The position numbers and the translations under genes are program-made. The notes below the pieces were generated by a model. That model saw only the letters and a list, made by a program, of their open reading frames with translations, did not search any database and was not told the DNA's origin. Positions 50,362 through 59,721 of a DNA stretch of 64,000 nucleotides are shown one piece after another. Numbering within the stretch: the first letter of the stretch is position 1; each line of letters begins with the position of its first letter. Source of the DNA: Nonomuraea africana (GTDB taxonomy: Bacteria; Actinomycetota; Actinomycetes; Streptosporangiales; Streptosporangiaceae); the NCBI RefSeq assembly GCF_014873535.1, contig NZ_JADBEF010000001.1, positions 7,378,001 through 7,442,000 on the forward strand, written 5' to 3'.

Positions 50362-50478
50362 AGAACGTAGCGTACGTGATCATGACGGGTCCCTGGAACA
50401 CTTTTAGCTACCTGTCACGCCGGCTATCTCAGGGTTGACCCCGATGTTCGGAGCCGGGGCTCGGGCTAGGCTGACGAC

Positions 50479-51774
50479 GTGTCTTATGCCGCCGATCTCC
50501 GCACGATCCTGAAGGGGCGCGACTTCAGACGGTTGTTCTCCACCCGCCTGGTGTCGCAGTTCTCCGACGGGATCTTCCAGTTCGGCGTGGTGGGCTTCGC
50601 CTTCTTCAGTCCCGAGAAGCAGACGACCGCGCTCCAGGTGGCGATCGGCCTGGCGGTGCTGCTGCTGCCGTACAGCGTGCTCGGCCCCTTCGTCGGCGTC
50701 TTCATCGACAGGTGGTCGCGGCGGCAGATCCTGGTGGTCGCGCCGATCGTGCGCGGCGCACTGCTGCTGGTCGCGGCGACGTTCGTGGCCACCGGCCTGC
50801 CCAACGAGTTCTTCTACGCGGCCGCCCTCGGCGTGCTGGGCGTCAACAGGTTCTTCCTGGCCGCGCTCGGCGCCTCGCTCCCCCATGTCGTGCCGCGCGA
50901 GCAGCTGATGATGGCCAACGCGGTCACGCCCACCTCCGGCACGGTCGTCACCTTCGTCGGCGTGGGCTTCGGCATGCTGCTGCGCTCGGTGTTCAACGGC
51001 GAGGCGTCGGGCACCGCGCTGCTGCTGGCCGTCTCGGGCGTCGTGTTCGGGCTCAGCGCCCTCATCGCCCGCACGATGCACCGCGACCTGCTCGGCCCCA
51101 CCTACGACCCCGACCGCCCGCAGGCCCGCGAGGCCCTGCGCAACGTGGTCAGCGGGCTCGCCGACGGCGCCAGGCACCTGGTCCACCACCGCGCCGCCGC
51201 GGCCGCGATGGGCGCGATGGCGACCCACCGCTTCATGTACGGCATGGCGACGGCGATGGGCCTCATCCTCTACCGCTACTACTTCACCGACGGCGACGCC
51301 GAGGCCGCGCTGTCGGGCGTCAGCATCGTGGTGGCGACCTCGGCCGTCGGCTACGGCCTCGCGGTGATCATCACTCCGTGGGCGACCGAGCGCTTCCCCA
51401 TCGAGCGCTGGGTGCCGATCATGCTGGTCACGGCCGGCGTGCTGACCGCGATCCTGGTCATCCCCTTCCAGCCGTGGGGGCTGTGGATCGCCGGCTTCGT
51501 GCTCGGCGTGACCGGCCAGAGCGTCAAGATCTGCGCCGACACCAGCGTCCAGCGCGACGTCGAGGACGCCTACCTCGGCAGGGCCTTCTCCATCTACGAC
51601 ATGCTGTTCAACGGCATGTACGTGCTGGCGGCGGCTCTGTCGGCGGCGATCCTGCCGGCGAACGGCAAGTCGCTGCTGGCCGTCGCGATCATCTCGATCG
51701 GCTACCTGCTCGGCGCGGTGGTCTACCGGATGGTCACGCCGAATCGCGCGCCCACTCCAGCAGAGCCTCAGTAG
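50479..51774 (+). CDS. MFS transporter
   Basis: A 431-residue protein with twelve predicted helices and the loop motif GVFIDRWSRRQILV near 73 (a motif A variant). Substrate unknown; similar proteins stand next to pcnA in other actinomycetes. GTG start with TAGGCT (50467-50472) ending 6 bases before, again leaderless. Its end overlaps the convergent pcnA by 41 bp. Confidence 0.9.
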   Translation: MSYAADLRTILKGRDFRRLFSTRLVSQFSDGIFQFGVVGFAFFSPEKQTTALQVAIGLAVLLLPYSVLGPFVGVFIDRWSRRQILVVAPIVRGALLLVAATFVATGLPNEFFYAAALGVLGVNRFFLAALGASLPHVVPREQLMMANAVTPTSGTVVTFVGVGFGMLLRSVFNGEASGTALLLAVSGVVFGLSALIARTMHRDLLGPTYDPDRPQAREALRNVVSGLADGARHLVHHRAAAAAMGAMATHRFMYGMATAMGLILYRYYFTDGDAEAALSGVSIVVATSAVGYGLAVIITPWATERFPIERWVPIMLVTAGVLTAILVIPFQPWGLWIAGFVLGVTGQSVKICADTSVQRDVEDAYLGRAFSIYDMLFNGMYVLAAALSAAILPANGKSLLAVAIISIGYLLGAVVYRMVTPNRAPTPAEPQ

Positions 51775-53164
51775 CCGCCTCCTTGCCGATGAGGCCCTTG
51801 TCGAGGCGCAGCTCCAGCAGGAACTTGTAGGCCTTGCCGATCACCGGCCCCGGGCCGACGTCGAGGATCCGCTGGATCTCGTTGCCGTCGAGCTCGGGCC
51901 TGATCTTGGCCAGCTCCTCCTCGTCGGCGAGCCTGGCGATGCGCTCCTCGAGCTGGTCGTAGGTGCGCGAGAGCACCTGGGCCTTGCGCTTGTTGCGGGT
52001 GGTGCAGTCGGCCCTGGTCAGCTTGTGCAGCCGGTCGAGCAGCGGCCCCGCGTCACGCACGTAGCGGCGCACGGCGCTGTCGGTCCACTCGCCCGTGCCG
52101 TAGCCGTGGAAGCGCAGGTGCAGCTCGACCAGGCGGGCGACGTCGGAGACGACGTCCTTCGGGAACTTCAGCTCCGACATGCGCTTCTTGGTCATCTGCG
52201 CGCCGACCACCTCGTGGTGGTGGAAGGAGACCCTGCCGCCCTCCTCGTGGCGGCGCGTCTTCGGCTTGCCCACGTCGTGCATGAGCGCGGCCCAGCGCAG
52301 GATGCGGTCGGGCTTGCCGTCCTCCTCCTGGGCGATGGCCTGCTCCAGGACGATCAGGGTGTGATCGTAGACGTCCTTGTGGCGGTGGTGCTCGTCGATC
52401 TCGAGGCGGAGCCTGGGCAACTCGGGCAGGACATGGGCGGCCAGGCCCGTTTCGACGAGCAGGCGCAGGCCCTCGCGGGGGTTGGCGCCGCAGACCAGCT
52501 TGTCGAGCTCGTCGCGGATCCGCTCGGCCGAGACGATCTCGATGCGCTCGGCCATCGCGGTCATCGCCGCGAGCGCCTCCGGCGCGACCGTGAACCCGAG
52601 CTGCGAGGCGAACCGGGCGGCGCGCAGCATGCGCAGCGGATCGTCGTCGAAGGACTGCTCGGGCGTGCCGGGAGTGCGCAGCACCCCAGCGGCCAGGTCG
52701 CGCATGCCGCCGTAGGGGTCGACGAACTCGTGGGTGGGCAGCCGCACCGCCATCGCGTTGACCGCGAAGTCTCGGCGCTCCAGGTCGGCCTCGAGCGTCT
52801 CGCCGTACATGACCTCGGGCTTGCGCGACTTGGGGTCGTAGGACTCGCTGCGGTAGGTGGTGATCTCCAGCAGCCAGCCGCCCTTGCGCACGCCGACGGT
52901 GCCGAAGTCGATGCCGATCGTCCAGACCGAGTCGGCCCAGTCCCTGACCAGCTCCAGCACCCGCTCGGGCCTGGCGTCGGTGGTCAGGTCGAGGTCGTTG
53001 CCGATGCGGCCCAGCAGGATGTCGCGCACCGACCCGCCCACCAGGGCTAGCTCGTGGCCGCGTGCGGCGAACAGCTCGCCGAGCTCGTTCGCCACCGGCG
53101 CGATCTTGCGGGAGATCTCAATTGAGTCGGACAAGCTGCGTAGGTCCTTCTGATTGCGGAACAT
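51734..53164 (-). CDS. pcnA: CCA tRNA nucleotidyltransferase (with HD domain)
   Basis: A 476-residue class II nucleotidyltransferase. The catalytic head has LVGGSVRDILLG and the metal pair DLDLTT near 57, then RRDFAVNAMA and the template motif DDPLRMLRAARFASQLGF. An HD phosphohydrolase domain follows (MHDVGKPKTR near 290). It adds or repairs the 3' CCA of tRNAs, although the visible tRNA here encodes its own CCA. ATG at 53164 near GGGGG. Confidence 0.93.
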   Translation of the reverse strand: MFRNQKDLRSLSDSIEISRKIAPVANELGELFAARGHELALVGGSVRDILLGRIGNDLDLTTDARPERVLELVRDWADSVWTIGIDFGTVGVRKGGWLLEITTYRSESYDPKSRKPEVMYGETLEADLERRDFAVNAMAVRLPTHEFVDPYGGMRDLAAGVLRTPGTPEQSFDDDPLRMLRAARFASQLGFTVAPEALAAMTAMAERIEIVSAERIRDELDKLVCGANPREGLRLLVETGLAAHVLPELPRLRLEIDEHHRHKDVYDHTLIVLEQAIAQEEDGKPDRILRWAALMHDVGKPKTRRHEEGGRVSFHHHEVVGAQMTKKRMSELKFPKDVVSDVARLVELHLRFHGYGTGEWTDSAVRRYVRDAGPLLDRLHKLTRADCTTRNKRKAQVLSRTYDQLEERIARLADEEELAKIRPELDGNEIQRILDVGPGPVIGKAYKFLLELRLDKGLIGKEAATEALLEWARDSA

Positions 53165-53245
53165 ATCCCCCGAGCCACACAGGGTCCGGGTTACCGTCGG
53201 TCAGAGACCGTCGGGGGGCCATGGAACGAGGCTAGGAGCTCTTGT

Positions 53246-53755
53246 ATGAAGGACGCCCTCGCGATCCACCGCTGGCTCCTAGCACACCAGGTCCATCATG
53301 AGATCGTACGCCTTCCGCGCCCCATGACGTGCGCGGAGGAGTTGCCCTCGACGATCTCGGTGGCGCCCGAGCGGTGCGTGGCCGTGACGGTGTTCGAGAC
53401 GCGCGGCAGGCTGGGCCGCGAGGTGGTCGCCGTCGTCTCCACCGTGGCTCACCCGCCCACTCCCGGCCAGGTCGGCAGGCTGCTCGGGGTCAGGAGCGTA
53501 CGCCCAGCGCCCGCCTTCGTGATCAACGCCGCCACCGACTACGCGGCGGGGCTGGTCTCCCCGCTGCTGCTCCCCCACGAACTGCCCCTGCTCGTCGACG
53601 ACCGGATCCCGAACGACGGCGGCCCCCTTTTCACCCCCACGGGCGAGCGCCGTACCGCATTGCGTCTGCACTCACTCGACCTGCTGCGACTCCTGCCAAG
53701 CAGGCCCATCGAACTTCCCAGGGGAGTCCGTGAGGCGGTCGCGCTCCGGCACTGA
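53246..53755 (+). CDS. YbaK/aminoacyl-tRNA deacylase-type protein
   Basis: A 169-residue protein with the YbaK/ProX editing fold (IHRWLLAHQVHHEIVRLP at the start, VAVTVFETRG, and FVINAATDYAAGLVSPLLLP). Family members deacylate mischarged tRNAs. AGGAG 8 bases before the ATG. It is the first gene of the rightward run to murJ. Confidence 0.8.
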   Translation: MKDALAIHRWLLAHQVHHEIVRLPRPMTCAEELPSTISVAPERCVAVTVFETRGRLGREVVAVVSTVAHPPTPGQVGRLLGVRSVRPAPAFVINAATDYAAGLVSPLLLPHELPLLVDDRIPNDGGPLFTPTGERRTALRLHSLDLLRLLPSRPIELPRGVREAVALRH

Positions 53756-53760
53756 GCCCG

Positions 53761-53766
53761 TACCAT
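53761..53766 (+). promoter_or_regulatory. -10 element with a leaderless 10-codon upstream ORF
   Basis: TACCAT ends 6 bases before a GTG at 53773. That GTG opens a ten-codon frame (MRRTPPRADA) whose TGA overlaps the GTG (53802) of the next large gene as GTGA. The arrangement looks like a leaderless leader peptide coupled to the downstream gene. Confidence 0.4.
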
Positions 53767-53801
53767 GGCGGCGTGCGTCGAACTCCTCCACGGGCAGACG
53801 C

Positions 53802-55883
53802 GTGATCCGTAAGGCCACGCTCCTCTCCGTCCTCATCGCCGCGTTGCTCACCCCCTCGGTCGTGACGACGGCGAGCACGGCTGCCGCCGCGCCCGTCACG
53901 GCGCAGCAGGCGAAGCTGACCATCGAGTCGATCACGCCGGACGTGCCGCGCCGGCTCACCGACGAGATCAAGGTCTCCGGCAAGGTCACCAACGCCGGCA
54001 CGACGCCGATGGGCCCTCTGGTCATCAGGCTGTGGCCGTCCAAGCAGCCCTTCACCGACCGCGCAGGCATGGAGGCGTACCTCGCGGGCGGTCCTGTCGT
54101 CGAGTACGCCATGCTCAGCTCCACGATCACCATTCCCTCGGTCGCGGCGGGCGCGTCGGCGCCCTTCGATCTGGTCACGACGCCCGCGGCGCTCGCCCTG
54201 TCGCGGTTCGGGGTCTACCCGCTGAGCGTGGAGGTGCTGAACAACTGGCAACAGGTCGCCAAGGTGCGGACGTCCCTGACCTACGCGCCGCCGACCGTCC
54301 CCCCGACCCCGAAGGTCAAGCTGGCGTTCGCGCTGCCGATCATCGACCAGCCGCATCGCAGCGACGACTCCATCTTCATCGACGAGACCCTGCGCACCTC
54401 GCTGCTCGGCAACGGACGCCTCGCCGATCTGCTGCGCATCGCCAAGTCCCAGCCCAAGAACGTCACCTGGTTCGTGGATCCCGCGCTCCTCGACGACGTG
54501 AAGGCGATGACCTGGCCGTACACAGTGCATCCCAAGTCGGGCGAGAAGACCAGCCGTCCGGCCGACGCCAGCGCCGGTCAGTGGCTCGACTCCCTGCGCA
54601 CCGCGCTGGCCGGTCAGAAGGTGGTCGCCACGCCGTACGCCGACCCCGACGTGACGGCGCTCGCCCACCAAGGGCTCGACCAGGCGACCGCCAAGGCGGT
54701 CTCGATCGGCGGCTCCAAGGCCAGGAGCCTGCTCAAGCAGGACGTGTCCACCACGATCGCCTGGCCCGTCTCGGGTAAGGTCGACGACGACGCGCTTGAC
54801 CTGCTGACGGTCAGCGGCGTGTCCACCGTGCTGCTCAACGCCGACAGCCTGCCGCCCAACCCGCCCGTGACGTTCACGCCCGACGCCGCCGCGACGATCG
54901 ACAGCGTCTCGGGGCCGGTCACCGCGCTGCTGGCCGACCCGGGGCTCAGCCGTACGCTCGAGCTCGAGCAGGGGGTGGCGGGCTCGACCACGCTGCAGAA
55001 GCAGCGGTTCGTGGCGGAGACCGCCCTGATCGCCGGCGAGCCGGGCGCGCCCCCGTCCCGGTCGCTCGTGGTGGCGCCCGCGCGGCGATGGAACCCCAAC
55101 CCCACGCACGTCTCGAACCTGCTGAAGACCGCGGCGGGGCTGCCCTGGCTCACCGGCGTGCCGCTCGACTCGATCAAGCCGGGCAAGGCCGCCACGCCGC
55201 GTTCGGGGCTGGTCTACACCGACGACGACCGCAAGGCGGAGCTCGGCAAGAAGTACCTCGACGCGGTCAGGCGGGTGGCGCGCAAGGCGGAGCTGACCTC
55301 CTCGATCACCACCGAGCGCCGGCCGTCCGACTTCGACTCCGCGGTGCTGCGGCTGGCCTCCTCCGCGTGGCGCACCAAGACCGGCACCGGCAGCAGGGAG
55401 ATCAAGCAGGTCGACCAGGCGGTCGAGGCCGATCTCGGGCTGGTCACCATCACCGGCGGCGCGTCCCTGGCCGGTGACGAGGGCCAGATCCCGATCAGCG
55501 TCAAGAACGAGCGCGACCAGCGGATCTCCCTGACCGTGGAGGTCACCTCCGACGACCGAGGCGTGCTGGAGATCGTCGGCGACGGCAAGCCCCAGCGGCT
55601 CGTCATCGGCGCGAAGCAGAGCGGCACGATCCAGGTCACAATGCGGTCGAAGGCGAGCGGCGACTCCACGGTGACGGTGCGCCTGGGCACCCTCGACGGC
55701 AAGACCTACGACTCCCCGCAGAAGCTCACGATCAGGACGACCGGCTACACGGGGATCGCGCTGGTGATCATCGGGGCGGCGCTGTCGGTCATGCTGGCCG
55801 CGGTGGTGATGCGCATCCTGCGGCGCAGGTCGCAGCGGCGGCTGGCGAAGACGGCGAAGGTTAGGGAGAACGAGCGCGTATGA
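53802..55883 (+). CDS. Secreted/membrane-anchored DUF6049-type protein upstream of murJ
   Basis: A 693-residue protein with a signal peptide (IRKATLLSVLIAALLTP...AAAAP), a large extracellular region of beta and alpha/beta character, and one C-terminal membrane helix (about 650-675) with a basic cytoplasmic end (RILRRRSQRRLAKTAK). This is the actinobacterial DUF6049-like protein always found before murJ. Its role in wall synthesis is inferred from position. GTG at 53802 is preferred; the frame is open to 53730 without signal character. It overlaps murJ by 4 bp. Confidence 0.82.
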   Translation: MIRKATLLSVLIAALLTPSVVTTASTAAAAPVTAQQAKLTIESITPDVPRRLTDEIKVSGKVTNAGTTPMGPLVIRLWPSKQPFTDRAGMEAYLAGGPVVEYAMLSSTITIPSVAAGASAPFDLVTTPAALALSRFGVYPLSVEVLNNWQQVAKVRTSLTYAPPTVPPTPKVKLAFALPIIDQPHRSDDSIFIDETLRTSLLGNGRLADLLRIAKSQPKNVTWFVDPALLDDVKAMTWPYTVHPKSGEKTSRPADASAGQWLDSLRTALAGQKVVATPYADPDVTALAHQGLDQATAKAVSIGGSKARSLLKQDVSTTIAWPVSGKVDDDALDLLTVSGVSTVLLNADSLPPNPPVTFTPDAAATIDSVSGPVTALLADPGLSRTLELEQGVAGSTTLQKQRFVAETALIAGEPGAPPSRSLVVAPARRWNPNPTHVSNLLKTAAGLPWLTGVPLDSIKPGKAATPRSGLVYTDDDRKAELGKKYLDAVRRVARKAELTSSITTERRPSDFDSAVLRLASSAWRTKTGTGSREIKQVDQAVEADLGLVTITGGASLAGDEGQIPISVKNERDQRISLTVEVTSDDRGVLEIVGDGKPQRLVIGAKQSGTIQVTMRSKASGDSTVTVRLGTLDGKTYDSPQKLTIRTTGYTGIALVIIGAALSVMLAAVVMRILRRRSQRRLAKTAKVRENERV

Positions 55884-57487
55884 GCCGAATGCTGCGGGCG
55901 AGCGCGATCATGGCCGCGGGCACGATGGTGTCCAGGGTCACGGGGTTCGTGCGCACGATCATCCTGGCTGCCGCGATCGGCCTCGGTCTGATGGGCGACG
56001 CCTACCAGGCCGCCTACACGATCCCCTACAGCATCCTCGACCTGCTGATCCTGGGCGTGCTCAGCAGCGTGGTGGTGCCGATGATCGTGCGGGCCCAGCA
56101 GCAGGACCCCGACGGCGGCAGGGCCTACGAGCAGCGCCTGCTCACCATCGCGACGCTCGCGCTCACGGTCGTGGCGGTGCTCTCCGTGCTGGCCGCCCCG
56201 CTGCTGATCGACCTCTACACCAACTGGCGGCCCGGTTCGCGAGAGTTCGACGTCGCGGTCTCCCTGGCCAGGTTCATCCTGCCGCAGCTGGCCTTCTTCG
56301 GGGTCGGCGCGATCGCCGGCGCCATCCTCAACACCCGCGACAGGTTCGCCGCCCCGATGTGGGCGCCGGTCCTCAACAACCTGGTCGTCATCGGCGTGCT
56401 GCTGGCCTACATCGTCGTCAGCACGGGCCGTGACGACATCTCCAAGGTCACCTCCTTCGACCTCGCGCTGCTCGGCCTCGGCACGACGGCGGGAATCGTC
56501 GCCCAGGCCCTGGTGCTCATCGTGGCGCTCAAGCGGGCGGGCTTCTCCTTCAGGCTCCGCTTCGACGTGCGCAACGCCAGGCTCGGCGAGATGGGCAGGG
56601 CGGGCGTCTGGACCATCGGCTACGTGGTCGTCACCCAGCTCGGCCTGGTGCTGACCACGAACCTGGCCACCGCGGCGAGCACGGTCGCCGAGGGGCACGG
56701 CATCACGCCGTACAACTTCGCCTTCCAGCTCTTCCAGCTGCCCTACGGCATCATCGGCGTCTCGGTCATCACCGCCATGCTGCCCAGGATGAGCAGGTCC
56801 GTCGGCGAAGGCAGGCTCGACGACGTGCGCTCCGAGTTCGGCTCCGGGGTGCGGCTGGTCGCCTCCGTCATGGTGCCGATCTCGCTGCTGCTCATGGTGC
56901 TCGGACCGGCGATCACCGTGCTGATCTTCGGCCACGGCGCCGCGTCGCCGGAGAACGCCGTCTACATCGGTAACGTGCTGCAGGTCTTCGGCCTGGCTCT
57001 GGTGCCGTTCTCGGTCTTCCAGCTGCTGCTGCGCGTCTTCTACAGCTTCGGCGACACCCGCACTCCCGTCTTCGTCGGCGCCGGCACGACGGCGGTCAAC
57101 GCGGCGCTCATGCTGGTGGCCTACTACACGCTGCCCGCCGCGTACGTCGTCATGGGGCTGGCCTTCGCCTACGCGGTGGCTTACGCCCTGGGCGCAATAG
57201 TGGCGTGGACGCTGGCCAGCCGGCGGGTGCAGGGCCTCGGCGGGTGGGCCGTGGGGTCCGCGCTGACCAGGATGTACATCGCCGCGCTGCCCACCGCCGT
57301 CCTGGCGCTGGGTGCCGTCTGGGGGGTCCAGGAGCTGTTCGGAGAGCTGAGCCTGATCAACTCACTGATCATTCTGGCCGTCGGCGGCGGGCTCGGCGGG
57401 GCCCTTTATCTGGTCATCGCTCACAAGATGCGTATCCCGGAGGTCCACTCGATCGTTGGAATGGTGGCCGGGCGGGTAGGCCGGTAA
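55880..57487 (+). CDS. murJ: Lipid II flippase MurJ (MviN family)
   Basis: A 535-residue protein with about fourteen membrane helices. The N-terminal AGTMVSRVTGFVRTIILAAAIG block (landmark SRVTGFVRT) and QLPYGIIGVSVITAMLPRMSR-type block near 285 (landmark LPYGIIGVS) are typical. It moves lipid II across the membrane for peptidoglycan synthesis. Coupled to the preceding gene by ATGA. In mycobacteria the homologue is fused to a pseudokinase; here that part is the next, separate gene. Confidence 0.94.
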   Translation: MSRMLRASAIMAAGTMVSRVTGFVRTIILAAAIGLGLMGDAYQAAYTIPYSILDLLILGVLSSVVVPMIVRAQQQDPDGGRAYEQRLLTIATLALTVVAVLSVLAAPLLIDLYTNWRPGSREFDVAVSLARFILPQLAFFGVGAIAGAILNTRDRFAAPMWAPVLNNLVVIGVLLAYIVVSTGRDDISKVTSFDLALLGLGTTAGIVAQALVLIVALKRAGFSFRLRFDVRNARLGEMGRAGVWTIGYVVVTQLGLVLTTNLATAASTVAEGHGITPYNFAFQLFQLPYGIIGVSVITAMLPRMSRSVGEGRLDDVRSEFGSGVRLVASVMVPISLLLMVLGPAITVLIFGHGAASPENAVYIGNVLQVFGLALVPFSVFQLLLRVFYSFGDTRTPVFVGAGTTAVNAALMLVAYYTLPAAYVVMGLAFAYAVAYALGAIVAWTLASRRVQGLGGWAVGSALTRMYIAALPTAVLALGAVWGVQELFGELSLINSLIILAVGGGLGGALYLVIAHKMRIPEVHSIVGMVAGRVGR

Positions 57488-57616
57488 GGAACCCGGCGAG
57501 AACCGGCGCGGCACTAGCATGGTGCCCGACGTGGCGAATGGAAGCAGGAGGGGCGTGGGAGGATCCACCCGGCATAGCGTGCCCGCGTGGCCTGAGGCCG
57601 CGCAGGTGATCGAAGC

Positions 57617-59104
57617 ATGAGTGCCTCTACCGTGGAACCAGGTACCCGCCTCGCCCAGCGATTCAGGCTGGAGGACCGCGTCAACGAGTCCGAGGGCGCC
57701 ACCTTGTGGAAGGCGATCGACGAGATCCTCGCGCGTCCTGTCGCGGTGCACACCTTCGACCCCGACTTCCCTCGCGTCACCGAGGTCGTGACCGCCGCCC
57801 GCGCCGCGAGCCGGCTCACCGACCCGCGCCTGACCCAGGTCTTCGACGCCGCCGAGGACGACGGGCTCGCCTACGTGGTGAGCGAGTGGGTCACCGGCGA
57901 CTCCCTCGCCGACCTGCTGGCCGGCGGGCCCCTCGAGCCCGAGCGCGCCGCCGTGCTGGTGGCCGAGGCCGCCGAGGCGCTGGCACACGCGCACGAGCAC
58001 GACCTCCACCACCTGTGCCTGCGCCCGAGCAAGCTCGTCTGGACCACCGGCAACACGGTCAAGGTGCTCGGGGTCGCCGTCGACGCCGCGCTCGCCGGGC
58101 TCACCACCGACGATCCCGCGCTCGAGGACGCCGAGGGCCTGGGCCGCCTGCTCTACGCCGGCCTGACCGGGCACTGGCCCGGCGACGAGGAGGAGGGCGG
58201 GCTGCCCGCCGCCCCGATGATCGACGGGCACTTCTGCACGCCGCGCCAGGTGACCGCGGGCGTGCCCGGCTACCTCGACACCATCACCTGCAGGGCGGTG
58301 CTGCCCGAGTCGCGCAGGAGCCAGAGCGCGCTGGCCAGACCCGACCAGGTGGCGGAGGCGCTCGCGGACGTGGCGCGGCCGCTGCCGATCTCCTACACGC
58401 CACCGCCCTCGCCGCCGCACGTCCCCGCCGTCTCCCGCGCCGAGGGGCTCGAGACCCAGCAGCGGACATATTCCTCGCCGCCCCCTCGCGCCAACCAGCC
58501 CAGCACCCTGAACAGGGTGCTGATGACGTTCGTGGTGCTGCTGGTGATCGCCGCGGTCGGCGTCGGCGCCTGGACGCTCGGCCGCAAGCTCGGCAACCCC
58601 GCGCCTCCCGAGGCCGCGCGGAGCCAGGCCCCTCCTTCGGCCACCGTCGAGCCGCAGATCGTCAAGCCGTCGAGCGCGACGGGCTTCGACCCTCTCGGCG
58701 ACGACCGGGCCGAGCATCCCGAACTGGCCAAGGACGCCATCGACGGCGAGGGCGACACCTTCTGGCACACCACCAACTACAACAGCGCGACGCTCGGCAA
58801 CCTCAAGCCCGGTGTGGGGCTGCTGCTGGACATGGGGAAGCCAACGAAGATCGCCGATGTGATCGCGACGCTGTCCACCGCCGCGGGGTCCAGCGTCGAG
58901 CTCAAGGTAGGAGACTCCCCCGACCTGTCCTCTCTCAAGACCGTGGCCAAGCAGAAAGACGTCTCGGGAAAGGTCACCCTGACGCCGGCCGAGGTCGCAA
59001 CCGGTCAGTACGTTTTGATCTGGTTTACGCGTCTTCCTGCGGATGCTGGGAAGTTTCGTGGCACCATCTATGACGTAGTGGTGTATTCCCCCGGAACGGC
59101 ATAA
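57617..59104 (+). CDS. Membrane pseudokinase (MviN-associated)
   Basis: A 495-residue protein: kinase-like domain (about 10-260), Pro-rich linker, membrane helix (about 300-325) and an extracellular discoidin/galactose-binding-like domain (about 345-495). Kinase residues are lost: the ATP-site Lys position reads VAVHTF, the HRD loop reads HHLCLRPSKL and no DFG is visible. It matches the C-terminal part of mycobacterial MviN, whose phosphorylated form binds FhaA; such a partner role is inference. It lies 129 bp after murJ and 5 bp before sigM. Confidence 0.85.
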   Translation: MSASTVEPGTRLAQRFRLEDRVNESEGATLWKAIDEILARPVAVHTFDPDFPRVTEVVTAARAASRLTDPRLTQVFDAAEDDGLAYVVSEWVTGDSLADLLAGGPLEPERAAVLVAEAAEALAHAHEHDLHHLCLRPSKLVWTTGNTVKVLGVAVDAALAGLTTDDPALEDAEGLGRLLYAGLTGHWPGDEEEGGLPAAPMIDGHFCTPRQVTAGVPGYLDTITCRAVLPESRRSQSALARPDQVAEALADVARPLPISYTPPPSPPHVPAVSRAEGLETQQRTYSSPPPRANQPSTLNRVLMTFVVLLVIAAVGVGAWTLGRKLGNPAPPEAARSQAPPSATVEPQIVKPSSATGFDPLGDDRAEHPELAKDAIDGEGDTFWHTTNYNSATLGNLKPGVGLLLDMGKPTKIADVIATLSTAAGSSVELKVGDSPDLSSLKTVAKQKDVSGKVTLTPAEVATGQYVLIWFTRLPADAGKFRGTIYDVVVYSPGTA

Positions 59105-59109
59105 ACCTT

Positions 59110-59721
59110 GTGAATTCCCCACCTGAGCCACTCTCCGATGCCGAGCTGCTCACCTTGCACCTCGACGGGGATCAGCATGCGTTCAGTGAGATAGTCAAGA
59201 GGCACCGGGACCGCATGTGGGCGGTCGCCCTGCGCACGCTGGGCGACCCCGACGAGGCGGCTGATGCCGTACAAGACGCATTTGTTTCCGCTTACCGGAA
59301 AGCGCACAGCTTTCGCGGCGAGGCGGCTGTCACGACCTGGCTGCACCGCATCGTGGTCAACGCCTGCCTCGACAGGATGCGCCGTAAATCCGTTCGGCCC
59401 GTCGCCGATGACGAGCTCATCGAGGCAGCCGAGCGTGACACGCCCATGCCCGACCAGACCGGCGAGCGCGAGGTCTCCATGGAGGTTTCGGCCGCGCTCA
59501 AACTGCTTCCAGCCGACCAGCGGGCCGCGCTCGTCCTCGTCGACATGATGGGCTATTCCGTCGAAGACGCAGCTCAGGTGCTGTCCGTGCCGAGCGGCAC
59601 CGTGAAGAGCCGGTGCGCGAGGGGTCGCGCGAAACTTGCCCCAATTCTTTCGCATCTGCGGAACCGAACAGACCTGACTCGCGTCTCATCCGCGAAGGGA
59701 GCAGAACTTCGTGACGGGTGA
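59110..59721 (+). CDS. sigM: ECF RNA polymerase sigma factor, SigM type
   Basis: A 203-residue ECF sigma factor. Region 2 (HAFSEIVKRHRDRMWAVALR near 23; DAVQDAFVSAYRKAHSFRGE) and region 4 (LPADQRAALVLVDMMGYSVE near 135; VPSGTVKSRCARGRAKL) are complete. Position before anti-sigma, trxB and trxA is as for sigM of Streptomyces and Mycobacterium. GTG start 5 bp after the pseudokinase stop, with no clear ribosome site, suggesting coupling. Overlaps the anti-sigma gene by 11 bp. Confidence 0.93.
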   Translation: MNSPPEPLSDAELLTLHLDGDQHAFSEIVKRHRDRMWAVALRTLGDPDEAADAVQDAFVSAYRKAHSFRGEAAVTTWLHRIVVNACLDRMRRKSVRPVADDELIEAAERDTPMPDQTGEREVSMEVSAALKLLPADQRAALVLVDMMGYSVEDAAQVLSVPSGTVKSRCARGRAKLAPILSHLRNRTDLTRVSSAKGAELRDG

